Source: Avena insularis (lineage: Eukaryota; Streptophyta; Magnoliopsida; Poales; Poaceae). Taken from it: a stretch of 64,000 nucleotides of DNA. The DNA lies in the NCBI GenBank assembly GCA_023614405.1, contig CM042694.1:357258975-357322974 (forward strand), in the 5' to 3' direction. This document shows, one piece after another, positions 32,929 through 43,163 of the stretch. The notes beneath the pieces are model-generated. The model had not been told where the DNA came from, made no database searches, and saw only the letters and a program-made list of their open reading frames with translations. Every line of letters begins with the position of its first letter. The stretch's first letter is position 1. The position numbers and the translations under genes were made by a program.

Positions 32929-34571
32929 GTGGTCAATGGTTTGGGCTTCGAGCGGCCCAACTCCTGCCTAAGCTCTATGCGGCGAACACCGTCGTTTAAT
33001 GCATCGATTGCTTGGTCCTCCGAGATATTTTCTGCGGAGTTCTTGATGATGGACCACCTCTGGATGTACGAGCGTAATGACTCGCCCGACCTTTGCTGGC
33101 AGCATCTTAGCTCTTCGATTGACGCGGGCCTTTTGTAGGTGCCCTTGAAGTTGCGCACAAAGCTGTAGACCAGCCCATCCCAGCTGCGAATGGATCCGCG
33201 CGGGAGGTTGTTAAGCCATGCTCGGGTGGCGCCCTGCAGCTGTAGCTGCAGGCATTGCATGGCCGTGCTTCGACTCCCACCATGGAGCCTGACGGAGGAG
33301 ATGTGGTCCTCCAACCAGATTTTCGGGTCCTGCAGTCCGTCGAATTTTGGGTTCTCTGATGGCAGCTTGAACCCCTTGGGCATTCGCTTTTGTCTGATGG
33401 CCCTGCTGAAGCATCTGACGCCACAGAGCTCCACGTCTTCATCCTCTGAGTCAGTCGAGCAGGCACGTCGTGCCCTTGACTTGTCGATTTTGCGCTGCGT
33501 GATGTCATCACGCGCATCGTAGTCGTGGTCGTGTTGTCGTGAGCGGCGACATCGAGACAGATCGTGACTGTCGTTGCTGGACGAGGGTGAGGAATAGCGT
33601 TTTGCCAGAGCCTTGTTTTTCTTCGGCTCCGACGTCGGCTCTTTGTCGAGAGCGGGCTCGATTAGCCCCAAGCCTGCGATCGTAGATCGGTGCATGGCAG
33701 CTCGGGGATCTCCAGCTGGCGGCTGGTTGTTGAGTAGGTACATGGTGGCCGCTGTCACCGCTGCTTGCGGCGTTTTTGGGACCACATTGCCCCGGGTGTC
33801 GACTATCATAGAGCTGAAGTCGAGGACTTTCGCAGCTTCTATGTGCTCCTGCTCGGTGAGATGGGCCATTCGAGATTGTCTCTTGATGGCCACGTACTCG
33901 TTGCCTTTGGAGGAGGATCCTCCGTGGGAGGAGAGCCCGACCTTTCGAAGGCTCGACTCGTCTGCTGCCTTTTTACACGCTTCGAGTTGCGCGATTGTTT
34001 GTAGCTGGCGTCTATATTCTTTCTTTAGCAGCTAATGATAGCCCATCAGCAGTTCTTCTAGTGTGCCTAGGGGCAGAGGATTGCCTCGCAGGGCGTCTCG
34101 GCAGCGAGCCCACTCGAGATCATTGAGTTTGATCACGACACGTTCGCTAGTGTGTTCGTTCACCATGGTTGGGGGTTCGACTGCCCCTCCATTGTTGACG
34201 GGCATGCTGTTAACACTGTTGGTGGGGCCGCCGTTGGGAGGTCCGCCATTAGGGATGCCACCGTTAGGCAGATCGGTGCCAGATCCATTGCCACCGTTTT
34301 CGCGGTTAGCGGTGGAGTCGCCAATGTTAATTATGGCACACATGAAGTGGCTGGGGAAGCTGTTGCTCCCGCAACTCTCGGATCCGGAGCCGTAGACTCC
34401 ATCTTCCGTCGCTAGTCCGCCTAGATCGGATTCGCGACTGTTGTTGCTGTCCGTGCTCTCAGCTGTTGCTGAGGTGTTGAGCTTGCTGAGGGTGCCGATT
34501 GGTGGCGGGAACCACGATGCTGGAGCAATCGTGGATGCCATTGGCTGGTCAAGCATGCAAAGCGTGCCCAT
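32925..34571 (-). pseudogene. Element A Gag, one in-frame stop
   Basis: The frame from 34,571 to 32,925 is continuous except for a TAG at 34,032-34,034. The N-terminal part has Gly/Asn/Pro repeats (NGGPPNGGPTN). The part after 33,893 has the capsid region: DPKIWLEDHI, then WLNNLPRGSI, FKGTYKRP and SLRSYIQRW, the retrotransposon gag signature. A Ser/Arg/Asp-rich linker precedes it. It lies directly after the primer binding site and leader. Confidence 0.88.
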
Positions 34572-34769
34572 CTAACCAACTTGGAAGCGGAAGCTTCCTA
34601 TCGCCAGGTTGATTCCGTCGCCCACGGACTCGAAAGCCGAGCGGGTGGCTGGCGTGTGGACGGTGAAGTCGAACGCACCGAAGAGCTGGCGAATCTCCGC
34701 TTTTGCGGAGCTATAGATCACGGTTGATGAGGCCAAAGAAGCCGCAACATCAGCACTCCCAATTCCCAT

Positions 34770-34780
34770 AGACGGCGCCA
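34770..34780 (-). other. Element A primer binding site
   Basis: On the minus strand TGGCGCCGTCT lies two bases after the 5' LTR end. The TGGCGCCG core resembles an aspartate tRNA-type site. Confidence 0.75.
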
Positions 34781-34782
34781 AT

Positions 34783-35268
34783 TGACGAGGGTTTAACTCA
34801 TCAATGCCCATTGTTATGGACTTGGGTTTTGGAGAGGAGGGAGCGCTGGAAGCATCAATCGGCTAGCAAACAAGCACACAGGGACGCAAGGTTTACCCAG
34901 CTTCAGGCCTCGTAGAGGTCCCTACTCCTGCTTGTCTGCTCTTGGAATTAACGAAGGAATCGAAGATTACAATGGTGCGCAAATGCAATCTGGCGAGGGT
35001 TGTGGAAACTAGGGTTGCGTGTGTCCTCCTCGCCGCCCCCTCCTAGCCTTTATATAGATAGGCTAGGTCTCAGGTAGCAGGTTGAGTCGGTTACAGTTTA
35101 GGGTTTTCCCTTCAAACTTTCTATCTTTAGACTTCTTCTTGTCTCGCAAGTTATCGGTAGTCCGTAGGCCACTCGAAGTGTTCATTGGGCCGTGGCAACA
35201 CCGTGGGATTCCACCGTATCTAGACCGTATATGCAAGACTCGAGTACCTGTAGGGTATACCCATGTCA
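34783..35268 (-). repeat. Element A 5' LTR (right)
   Basis: This LTR drives sense transcription of the element. It carries the same TATATAAA box as the left copy (plus-strand 35,049-35,056). Its outer end abuts the GGGGG target duplication at 35,269-35,273. Confidence 0.95.
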
Positions 35269-35273
35269 GGGGG

Positions 35274-35440
35274 CGAGGTGGATCAATCTATGACTGTTGG
35301 GAGGTTTTGGAGGAGAGGGGTGGCGGCCTAGAAGGATCGATGCTGCGGGCGAGATGGCAAGGAAAATGAGTGAACGCGTGTTGGAGACGATACCAAATAC
35401 TGTCGGAGATGGGGAAGACGGTATGGCTCTTTGAACAAGG
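35274..35440 (-). promoter_or_regulatory. Displaced 5' leader of the SINA-like gene
   Basis: Removing element A and one target copy joins this sequence to the 16 bp before the ATG at 13,623. It is C-rich on the minus strand, with CCTCTCC and CCACCCCT runs typical of grass 5' leaders. No upstream ATG-led frame of note is seen. I could not place a TATA box with confidence. Confidence 0.5.
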
Positions 35441-35491
35441 ATTTTTTTGCGTGTTCCTTCATCGGTCTTCTGCTGCAGGGCGTAGCTGCAT

Positions 35492-35611
35492 TGAGGAGAC
35501 TTTAATTATTAGCTAGCTAGTGTAGCACGCTAATGCTGTCTAGTATTGTAGCATCGAGGAAACTTTACTAATTAGCTAGCTAGTCTAGCACGCCAATGCT
35601 GTCTAGTAGAA
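35492..35611. repeat. Short tandem duplication, about 61 bp
   Basis: A block with ATTAGCTAGCTAGT, AGCACGC and AATGCTGTCTAGTA occurs twice in direct orientation, near 35,505 and 35,566. No gene is present. Confidence 0.8.
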
Positions 35612-36077
35612 TGTCATATCATCACAATATAAAATTGTACTACTCCATAAAGTAGTAATAGGTAAAGATGAGAAAATAATTATATTTTCGAGCCGCTTCT
35701 ATAAAGTATCTGGTGTATATTTGGTTCTTGTACTTATGCATAGCATTCATTGTGCTAAAGTCTAGTATCAATAGGATCTCCTACTTCCTCCGTTTCAAAA
35801 TATAAGATGGTTTAGCTTTTGTGAAACAAATGTATCTAGACATCTTTTACTACACACTAAAAGTAGTGTGTAGGTTCGGAGTGAACCACACACTAAAAGT
35901 TGTCTAGATACATTCGTTTCGCAGAAGTTAAAACATCTTATATTATGGAACGGAGTGAGTAGATGCTAGAATGGAAAAGAATATTTGAGGATTAGCAATG
36001 TTGGAATTTGCTAGTCTTGATACAACGGTTAATGTTGAAAGTTAACTGTACACTATATAGTGGTAAGATAAGATAAG
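35612..36077 (-). mobile_element. Short Helitron, 3'-truncated, containing a Stowaway MITE
   Basis: It is similar to the copies at 40,585, 42,488 and 43,164 in reverse orientation, sharing ATGTCATATCATCAC, TTGGTTCTTGTACTTATG and CACTATATAGTGGTAAGATA. The CTAG end with hairpin is missing. The 5' end on the minus strand has the TCTTATC repeats. A 176-bp MITE splits it. Confidence 0.75.
35784..35959. mobile_element. Stowaway MITE nested in a Helitron
   Basis: The ends CTTCCTCCGTTTCAAAATAT and their inverted counterpart are flanked by TA at 35,782-35,783 and 35,960-35,961. The interior is a long hairpin including TGTCTAGATACATTCGTTTC. Helitron sequence continues on both sides. Confidence 0.93.
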
Positions 36078-36329
36078 ATAAATCTCTAAACAATATGGTC
36101 TCGTCATATCAGCTTAACCAAAGACTAGTGCACGAGGCTAGAATCGTTGAAGCCAATGTTGTATTCATAGAGTACGACCCTTACACAAGCATTGAGGTGA
36201 TTGTTCAAGTGTATGGCATGTGGTCCATAACATCCTATTGATGCTAAAATTTCCATAATTTTTAAAGGAACTCTAGAATCGGCAGACTAAAGTGCATTAT
36301 GCTAAAGGTCCAAAAGTCTTGTTTCTTAG

Positions 36330-36707
36330 TTAAGCATGAGGCCGGTTCCAATCGACGACGTCCGCGAAGGTTGGTATGAAGCAAAGCGGAGGCTTCACTG
36401 TTCCTGTCCAGAAGAGAGGGTTACTAATTCCCTCAAGGACATTGATTTCAGAAGTAACACCATAGTCGTTACCACTGAGACTGAAGCGACATAATTTAGG
36501 CTGCCACTCTTTGGAAAGCCATGCTGCAGTTGGTAAGATGTAGATACAGTTGCTTCTCGTTAGATAACCTGAGGTAAGATCTGCACTACCTACGTGCATG
36601 ATAATCGGATAGTTCACTCCAAGGAAAACAGAATATGATCCAAGGTCAGCAATTCTTTCCCATGGATTAGCTTGATCAACCTGACCAGTGTTCATTGGGA
36701 ACACCAA
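36330..36707 (-). pseudogene. DUF295-like gene, C-terminal exon
   Basis: The open segment contains WERIADLGSYSVFLGVNYP followed by CIYILPTAAW, the recognisable end of plant DUF295/F-box-associated proteins (W-x-x-x-x-D-L-G, F-L-G, N-x-I-Y). The stop is at 36,330. It is separated from its upstream exon by almost 1 kb that holds an unrelated membrane-type frame, so either a long intron or an insertion intervenes. Confidence 0.75.
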
Positions 36708-36964
36708 GCAGCCAAACCCGAAAGTATAAGTGGAGATAGTGCGGTCGCAATGTACAACACGAGGATGAGTAGCACCAGTACGATGGCGGCAATGACAAGT
36801 AAGACAACTGGGATCACAAGAAGCGCCAAGCGTACATATATGAAGAATCTAGAACCATCTGCAGATCTTCCTAGCCACCAAAAACTAAAAAAGTAGTTGT
36901 TCTCGTCTCTAGTAGCATTAAGAAATAAATCCACCAACTCATCCACGGCAGCTGGTCGCGCCAA
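36692..36964 (-). other. Open frame with hydrophobic segments between DUF295 exons
   Basis: The 90-residue frame has a charged N-terminal part and a continuous Leu/Ile/Val stretch of about 35 residues (near residues 45-80), long enough for one or two membrane helices. I do not recognise it. It overlaps the start of the C-terminal DUF295 exon in another frame. It may be a chance frame or a gene fragment. Confidence 0.3.
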
Positions 36965-37654
36965 GACCAGCGCATGACCTTGAAAAAGGTAGCAGAATGC
37001 GCTAACTTATGATTCCGGCAGCATGATATAGTGAATCCTACTGAAAAATTTCCTTCCAATTGAACTGCATGCAAAGTAGCTCGAACATAGAAAAAACAAC
37101 TACGGCCTAGAATCGTACAAAGGAAACAAAGCATTATATAATAGGGAAATTTCCTAGAGAACAGACTCATCTTTTTTTGAACAAGACAGGCAATTTTTGG
37201 CTCGTTTTGTCTAAAAAAGGCAAAGAGAATTGACCGGTTCATTTGCAGGGGAACTTGCCGAAAACCGTGCAAATGCAGAAAACATAGGATAGGAAAGACA
37301 CCGGATTTTACATTTGCATGTCCATTTATACTCCTAGAGGATTGCGGTGTGTTGGATTACATTGCACGGAAAAACAATTGAATGGATTCTTTTCAGGAGC
37401 TTCAAGTAGATCTTAAATTCCTATCGAATGAACTAAAAGACAGCCGGAAAAATCTACTGTGCATAATTCAATCCAATGAGTTAAACGACTGCTATAAGAA
37501 AAATCCTACGGAAAAACTATGATTCATACAGTTCATAGTCTACAATAACTACTGGTATTTTCATTTAAACAAAACACTCCCTATGTCAATTCAGTACAAT
37601 AGCTTGGGCACATGAGTAATTAAGCCAGTACACTATATATGAAGGAATAATTAC

Positions 37655-38201
37655 CAGGACGTAGAGGATCCCAAACATAAACGTTGCCATACAGAGATGT
37701 GGTGAACACCAGTCCGTCGTGGTTAATTCCATCATTGTAACTGTAAGGGCTCAGGGTGTGGTTAAGAGGAAGTGGAAGAACTGTCCATCCATCATCACCT
37801 CCCTGAAGGATGGCAATCCTGACATTGAGGACTGCAACAATTGACAAATCTTTATATCTCCCAGCAGCTGTGGGAATTTGGCAAATATCAATCTTCTGCA
37901 TTACAGCTGGAAGATCATTATCCAACAAGAACATGGTTGGCTGGTCGGTTGCTTGGAACGACAGTGCTGGGAGAGGAATCTTGCGACGAGTGTACACGTT
38001 GCAAAGCTCCAACTTGCCTCTGAAGCCAGCCGTGGTAATCCAATCTCCATTGGTGCTTACCCACTTCCCAGAAGTATAGCCTGGTACCATAGCATCGGAG
38101 GAGAACCTATCCAGCGGTGACAGCTTGGACAGGAGGCTATCAATTTTGAAATAATGCAAAAAATCTAGTGGTCCCTTCGTCAGGGGGAATGAAGAACACA
38201 T
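37655..38201 (-). pseudogene. DUF295-like gene, upstream exon
   Basis: About 182 codons with the body of a plant DUF295 beta-propeller protein: GKWVSTNGDWITTAGF, KLELCNVYTRRKIPLP, PTMFLLDND, WTVLPLPLNH, HDGLVFTTSLYGNVYVWDP. The exon ends at a GTAATT donor near 37,654. DUF295 proteins often carry an N-terminal F-box; none is intact here. The segment upstream (38,202-38,290) continues in another frame, so the gene is probably a relic. Confidence 0.8.
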
Positions 38202-38277
38202 GGGAGGCCAAATGGCATTGAAGCCTCCAGAGTTGCACTAGCTTTCACAGATTCAAGAAAAAGTTTGGACGAACCGA

Positions 38278-38538
38278 TTAGGCTGGCGTGATGATGATGT
38301 CACATCGGGTTATGAGTTCTTCAAAGGGGCCTTTGGTAAACACGTCAGGAAAAATCTCAAAATCATGCTCACTGTTCTTGCTCACTAATGCCATCACAAG
38401 GCAGCGTCTGTATTTCATTGATTGGGGTTTTGGAAGAGAGGGGAATCGATGGTGGTAACTGCAGTGCGTGGTGCGGAAGGGAATCCAAAAGTGCCATATG
38501 GCGGCAGCAGCGACGCGTGGTGCGGAAGGGGAAGACAC
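38278..38538 (-). other. Open frame upstream of the DUF295 relic
   Basis: An 86-residue frame whose second half (FEIFPDVFTKGPFEELITR) could be a diverged N-terminal part of the same gene. I recognise no domain. Confidence 0.3.
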
Positions 38539-38599
38539 CCTGGAGGGGGCGGGGGGATAGGCAAGGGAGAGAAGCTAGATTAATCAATACGAGCATGCA

Positions 38600-39017
38600 C
38601 TCCTCGGCTGCATTTTGAGGAGACAATGACCCACCGACTCCCTACTCCCTAGTACTAGTAGACGTCTAGACGGTCAGAGTAGTTAATTTTGAGGAGACTG
38701 TGACCGACCGACTCCCTAGTACTAGACGCCTAGGGTACGGGTTGTACTGTAATTCAGAAATCTGAGCTCTGTATTTTTATTTTACTTGCATGGACGAGCT
38801 CTGTATTTCTTTTTTCGCGGAACGAGATCTGTATTAGGGCATCACCTATGTATGTGGATAAATTTGTCGATAAGATGGGTCCCACATACTACACCATAAG
38901 CTAATTCATTGCACCACAATGTGTGTAGACAAACTTGACCATAAGCTAGGACCCACATTTAAGAGCTAACGACACACATCCTTTTGACTGAAATTAGTTT
39001 TATATTGCTGTGTACTA
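38600..39017. other. Stretch without a gene
   Basis: A block with GAGGAGAC, GACCGACTCCCTAGTACTAG and TAGACG is duplicated near 38,617 and 38,692. From about 38,836 a GGGCATCACCTATGTATG sequence begins the Tourist-like MITE material of the next cluster. Confidence 0.5.
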
Positions 39018-39186
39018 CTACCTCCGTTTAGAAATATAAGATGTTTTAACCTTGTGAGTCGAATGTATCTAGACGTCTTTTAGTGTATAGTTTCGCAGAG
39101 GTTCGGAGTGAACCTATACATAAAAAAGCGTTTAGATACATTCATTTCACAAAGCTAAAATGTCTTATATTTCCAAATGGAGCGAG
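39018..39186. mobile_element. Stowaway MITE
   Basis: A 169-bp unit with ends CTACCTCCGTTTAGAAATAT and the inverted counterpart, flanked by TA at 39,016-39,017 and 39,187-39,188. Confidence 0.92.
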
Positions 39187-39219
39187 TATATATTATTATT
39201 TAGTGCTTGTGGACTACCT

Positions 39220-39338
39220 AAGGGCATGCAAAAAACCACACCTTAAGTCCTATAGTATGTGGCAATGCTTGTAGTCTACCTTATACATAGTGGAAGAAAT
39301 AAGATTAAGGTGTGGTTTTTTGCACATAGTAGATGCCA
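39220..39338. mobile_element. Tourist-like foldback element
   Basis: A left arm with GCAAAAAACCACACCTTAAG pairs with a right arm TTAAGGTGTGGTTTTTTGC. The outer ends are GGGCAT and its inverse, as in the other GGGCATC elements nearby. There is no coding capacity. Confidence 0.75.
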
Positions 39339-39489
39339 TAAGCTTATACTCATGCATGAGTATGTCGAAAGAGACATGCGGGTCCCAGCTTATGGCTAAA
39401 GTTCACCTTATATATAGTGGAATATTTTACAAGAGAGGTGGGTCTCGTCTTATGGCTAAAGTTAACATCATACATAGGTGATGCCCTAA

Positions 39490-40170
39490 GGGCATCCACT
39501 ATGTTATCCATAAGGGTGTCCCCAAGGAAAAAGTAGTCCTTATGGATGACCACATACATAGTAGACCTTCATCTTAAGGTAATTTTCTTAAGGGTGACCC
39601 ATAAGCTTGTTGCTTGTCCATAAGGAATATAAAATTATTTACTCTCTCCTCTCTCTCTTGCATGTGCATACTTTTTGCATACATATGGGTCCCAGCTTAT
39701 AGATAAGTTGACTTTATACATTATAGCTACTTCCACAAGCTGTGTGAGACCCACCTTATGGCAAAAGTTCACCTTAGGGCATCCACTATGTTGTCCATAA
39801 GGGTGTCCACAAGCAAAAAGTAGTCCTTATGGATGACCACATACATACTACAGCTTCACCTTAAGGAAATTTTCTTAAGGGTGACCCATAAGCTTGTGGC
39901 TTGTCCATAAGCAATATAACATTATTTACTCTCTCCTCTCTCTCTTGCATGTGTATACTTTTTGCAGACATATGGATCCCAAATTATAGATAAGTTGACT
40001 TTATACATTATAGCTACTTCCACAAGCTATGTGGGACCCACCTTATGGCAAAAGTTCACCTTATACATGGGTGATGCCCTTATACATAGGTGATGCCCTA
40101 AGCTTATGGGTCACCCTTAAGCTTTTTGGCTTGTGGACAACATATGGATAGCTCTTAAGGTGTACTTTTT
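39490..40170. repeat. Tandemly duplicated Tourist-like MITE material, period 288 bp
   Basis: The unit starting GGCATCCACTATGTTRTCCATAAGG occurs at 39,490 and 39,778 with high identity through CACATAC, CTTAAGGGTGACCCATAAGC and GCAAAAGTTCACCTTA. A third partial, inverted block follows to 40,170. The GGGCATC/GATGCCC ends beside TTA/TAA suggest PIF/Harbinger-type MITEs. Confidence 0.8.
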
Positions 40171-40383
40171 GGCTTATGGTGTAGTTTTTCACACATAGTG
40201 GTAATGAAGTTGTAGGTACATTTTATAGAAAGGACCAGAAGAAAACAAGGAGACATAACCAAGTCCCACAAAATTACAACAAGCACCCTGCAAGGATTCA
40301 TCGAAACGCGATCTAGTCCCTATCAGAATGAGCTCTGTATTCTCTTTGTCAATTCTATGCCCATGGAAATCTAGTTTGGCAAG

Positions 40384-41563
40384 GAGCTACACTTTTAGTC
40401 CCGCTTCTTACATCCAGGGTGCAAATTAGTCCCACGTCTTGTAAATGGGCAAAACTAGCCCCACACCTTTCACCCCGGGTGTAGTTTAGTATATTTCAAA
40501 GGGATTGGATGGAATTTGAATGAACTGAGCGAATTTGACCGTGTTCAGTTGTCCTTACCGGGCAGTTTTACGGGTTAGTCCATACTAGTAAGTTGCACCT
40601 GCCTTGCACGTCAGTCTCAGATAATAGAAGTATGACATATCATCACTATAAAATTATAATAGGTAAAGCTCGAAAAAAATAATTATACTTCTGAGCTAGA
40701 TCCATAAAGTATTGGGTGTATATCTGGTTCTTGTGCTTTATATAATGTAGATTTAAACCTTTATTAGATACTTTGGTAACATGTGTTTGAGGTTTGTGCC
40801 TAAATTTCATTGTCCTAAACACTATCAATAGAATCTTCTAGATCCCATAATGGAAGAGAAGATACAACCGCTAGCAATGTTGGGATTTGACAATCTTGAT
40901 TCAACGACCAGTGTTCAAAGTTCTTCGTACACTATATAGTTGTAGGATGTAAGATAAGATAAGAAAAGTGAGGTGAGGGTAATTTATGGGCCCACGCAAG
41001 GCATCGTTGTTTACAGAAAAGCCCATATGTTGAAGCTAAATTCTTGGGAATTTGACATGATATGCAAACATCATATGTCCATGTGCTCATCCAACGTACT
41101 TCACAATGCTCAAGTTGAATCGTCACATATAAAACAATTGATGCATATGGATTGTGAAGTGTATAAGAAAAGAATCAAATTTGGTTAGATTTCAGCTAAC
41201 TTGAAACTAATGACGAAATATTGAGTGAAATGCACACATGTGCAACTTTAGTTAACTTGAGCATTTCAAAGGACAGTGTTCAGCCAAGCTAAAACGACAT
41301 CAATCTATGCAAAAATTCTACATTAACTTTCAAAAGTAATAGAAGTCGTGGAAGGACACCACTTGCAGGCTGATACTATTTTACTGTCTCAATCGCAAAA
41401 AGGCGTGTTTAGAATATCTAAACGTGTACGAATTTAGTCAAATACGCTCAAATTTGTTTGAAATAGACTGATTTGCACCAGGGATGCATGTCTACTTTGC
41501 AAGATATGTGACTAATTTGTACCCCGGGTGCGAGAAGTGGGACTAAAACTATTTACCACGATC
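40384..41563. mobile_element. Putative Mutator-like non-autonomous element
   Basis: The flank TTTGGCAAG is repeated at 40,375-40,383 and 41,564-41,572, a 9-bp duplication as made by Mutator elements. Inside each end are inverted blocks: TTTTAGTCCC, then GGTGCAAATTAGTCCCAC at the left and its diverged inverse at the right. Both ends start with G on the outside. A Helitron is nested at 40,585-40,964. There is no transposase frame. The classification rests on the 9-bp repeat and inverted ends only. Confidence 0.6.
40585..40964 (-). mobile_element. Short Helitron
   Basis: On the minus strand the 3' end reads GGTGCAACTTACTAG, preceded by a diverged hairpin with CGTGCAAGG. The 5' end carries TCTTATCTTATCTTAC. 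The body matches the copies at 42,488 and 43,164. It has no coding capacity and must have been moved by a Rep/helicase supplied in trans. Confidence 0.8.
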
Positions 41564-41732
41564 TTTGGCAAGAAACAAGTTATACAGATCCTCTAACTTA
41601 TATTGTAGAAGAAAATCTAGAGAAGTCGTAGGACCCTAACTTTCATTCTTCCAAACAAAACAATATTAAGTCCTAAATGTCATAAAATTAATTTTTACTA
41701 CCTCCATCCTAGAGCTTAAGGCTTATATTTTT

Positions 41733-41870
41733 TGTACATGTATCTTGCCATGTATACATGTGTGGCCATGTATACATGTATGTGTACGTGTCTGTGTACG
41801 TGTGTGTGGTGTGCGACCATGTACATATATACGTGTAGCTGTTTGCACGTGTGTGTGACGTGTGAGTGGC
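41733..41870. repeat. Low-complexity alternating purine-pyrimidine tract
   Basis: Interspersed TGTATACATG, GTGTACGTGT and ACATATATAC motifs. This is a degenerate TG/TA-rich microsatellite region without coding. Confidence 0.8.
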
Positions 41871-41965
41871 CAAATATCTGCAGGCGTGTACATATATATT
41901 TCCATAAACATGACATGTTTTAGTATGAGTATATGTATGAGAGCAAGCTGTGCTACAAACATATA

Positions 41966-42095
41966 ATCCCTCCGACCCATATTTGTTGGTTTAGATTCAT
42001 CTAGATACAGATGTATCTTGTTAAGTTTTAGTGCTAGATATATCCGTATCTAGAGTCTAGACAAACGTAAGTCAACTAATATGGACTGGAGGGAG
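41966..42095. mobile_element. Stowaway MITE
   Basis: A 130-bp unit ending GGACTGGAGGGAG, with the inverse ATCCCTCCGACCC at the left. The flanking TA is at 41,964-41,965 and 42,096-42,097. Confidence 0.9.
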
Positions 42096-42172
42096 TACAT
42101 ATATATTGTTATTGTGTTATATACTCGCCCAACCCGTTAGCACACACACAAAAAAACATTATGATTGCTATA

Positions 42173-42487
42173 TCTTATCTTATCTTACCACCTTATCTTA
42201 CCACTATATAGTGTATGAATACCTTTGAATATTGACCATTAGACCAAGACTCGTGAATCCTATTATTTCTAGCCATTGGATCTTATTTTCTATTCTAGCA
42301 TCTAGAATATTCTATTTTTTTGAATGGTCTAGAAGATTCTATTGATAGTCTTCATCACAATGAATGCTATGCACAAAACTCAAAACACACTTCTCCATCA
42401 TTCTAGAATCTTCTCCCTCGTTTCTCTAGACCATGTTACCAAAAATTTCATGTTTTAGATAGCTAATAATCATTGACTTCTACATGA
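42173..42487 (+). mobile_element. Short Helitron, 3' part missing
   Basis: It begins TCTTATCTTATCTTACC after an A and matches the next copy through TCTACATGA, where the next copy starts. The expected remaining third is absent, so the two form a head-to-tail pair with the first truncated. Confidence 0.8.
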
Positions 42488-42913
42488 TCTTATCTTACCA
42501 CTATATAGTGTATGAAGAACTTTGAATATTGACCATTGGATCAAGACTCATGAATCCCAACATTTCCAGCCATTGGATCTTATTTTTTATTCTAGCATCT
42601 AGAAGATTCTATTGATAGTCTTCATCACAATGAATGCTATGCACAAAACTCAAAACACACTTCTCCATCATTTTAGAATCTTCTCCCTCATTTCTCTAGA
42701 CCATGTTACCAAAATTTTAAAGTTTTAGATAGCTAATAATCGTTGACTTCTACATGATATACAAAGGACAATAACAAAATATACACCCATACTTTATAGA
42801 TGTTGATCAAATTTATATTTTTTTCTGCTTTACCTATTATAATTTTATATAGTGATGATATGTCAGACATCTATTATCTCAGTCTCAAGTGCAGGGCACA
42901 TGCAACTTACTAG
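42488..42913 (+). mobile_element. Short Helitron, complete
   Basis: It starts TC after A (42,487) and ends CTAG before T (42,914), with a weak GTGC/GCAC stem about 12 bases from the end. These are Helitron insertion rules. Length is 426 bp and there is no coding. Confidence 0.85.
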
Positions 42914-43029
42914 TATTATACGAAGGCTAGGAAAAGTAGGATTTTTTTGGGATTGTTGCACCTTCTCTTTCCTCTTCCTATAGCTAGTTTTTAGCAGTCC
43001 AAAATAACAATGATGTTAGAGGTGCTCTC

Positions 43030-43163
43030 ATGGCTAAGGGCATCCGTAATGTGCAAAAAGCACACCTTAAGGCCTATGTGGCATTTTCTAAGGTTCACCT
43101 TATACGTTGTGGAGAAAATAAACATGTCTTTAAGCCTTTTAGACTTAGGCCATCCGTAATGTA
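43030..43163. mobile_element. Tourist-like MITE fragment
   Basis: CTAAGGGCATCCGTAATGT near 43,036 and a diverged copy CTTAGGCCATCCGTAATGT near 43,144, with GCAAAAAGCACACCTTAAGG. It is related to the GGGCATC elements at 39-40 kb. The following Helitron is inserted in or next to its second copy. Confidence 0.55.

Larger units (their letters stand above)
13640..35273 (-). mobile_element. Element A: complete Tat-type gypsy retrotransposon with nested Sabrina
   Basis: Two 486-bp LTRs (13,645-14,130 and 34,783-35,268) bound the element, and GGGGG repeats on both sides (13,640-13,644; 35,269-35,273) give a perfect 5-bp target duplication. In minus orientation it has a primer site, gag, protease, RT, RNase H, a second RNase H, integrase and a 3' polypurine tract. 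The second RNase H and the large block between integrase and 3' LTR point to the Tat lineage. Without the nested Sabrina it is about 12.9 kb. By hand count the LTRs differ at roughly 22 positions (about 4.5%), so the insertion is not recent. Several stops and frameshifts make it non-functional. Confidence 0.93.

Noticed and set aside
32311..33138. 275-codon plus-strand frame inside element A
   Set aside because: It is antisense to Gag and protease coding; there are no domains, and its composition is that of a shadow frame. Unlike the 15.4-18.2 kb gene it has no intron structure.
41716..41980. Tyr/His/Thr-rich minus-strand frames
   Set aside because: They are translations of a low-complexity TG/TA tract.
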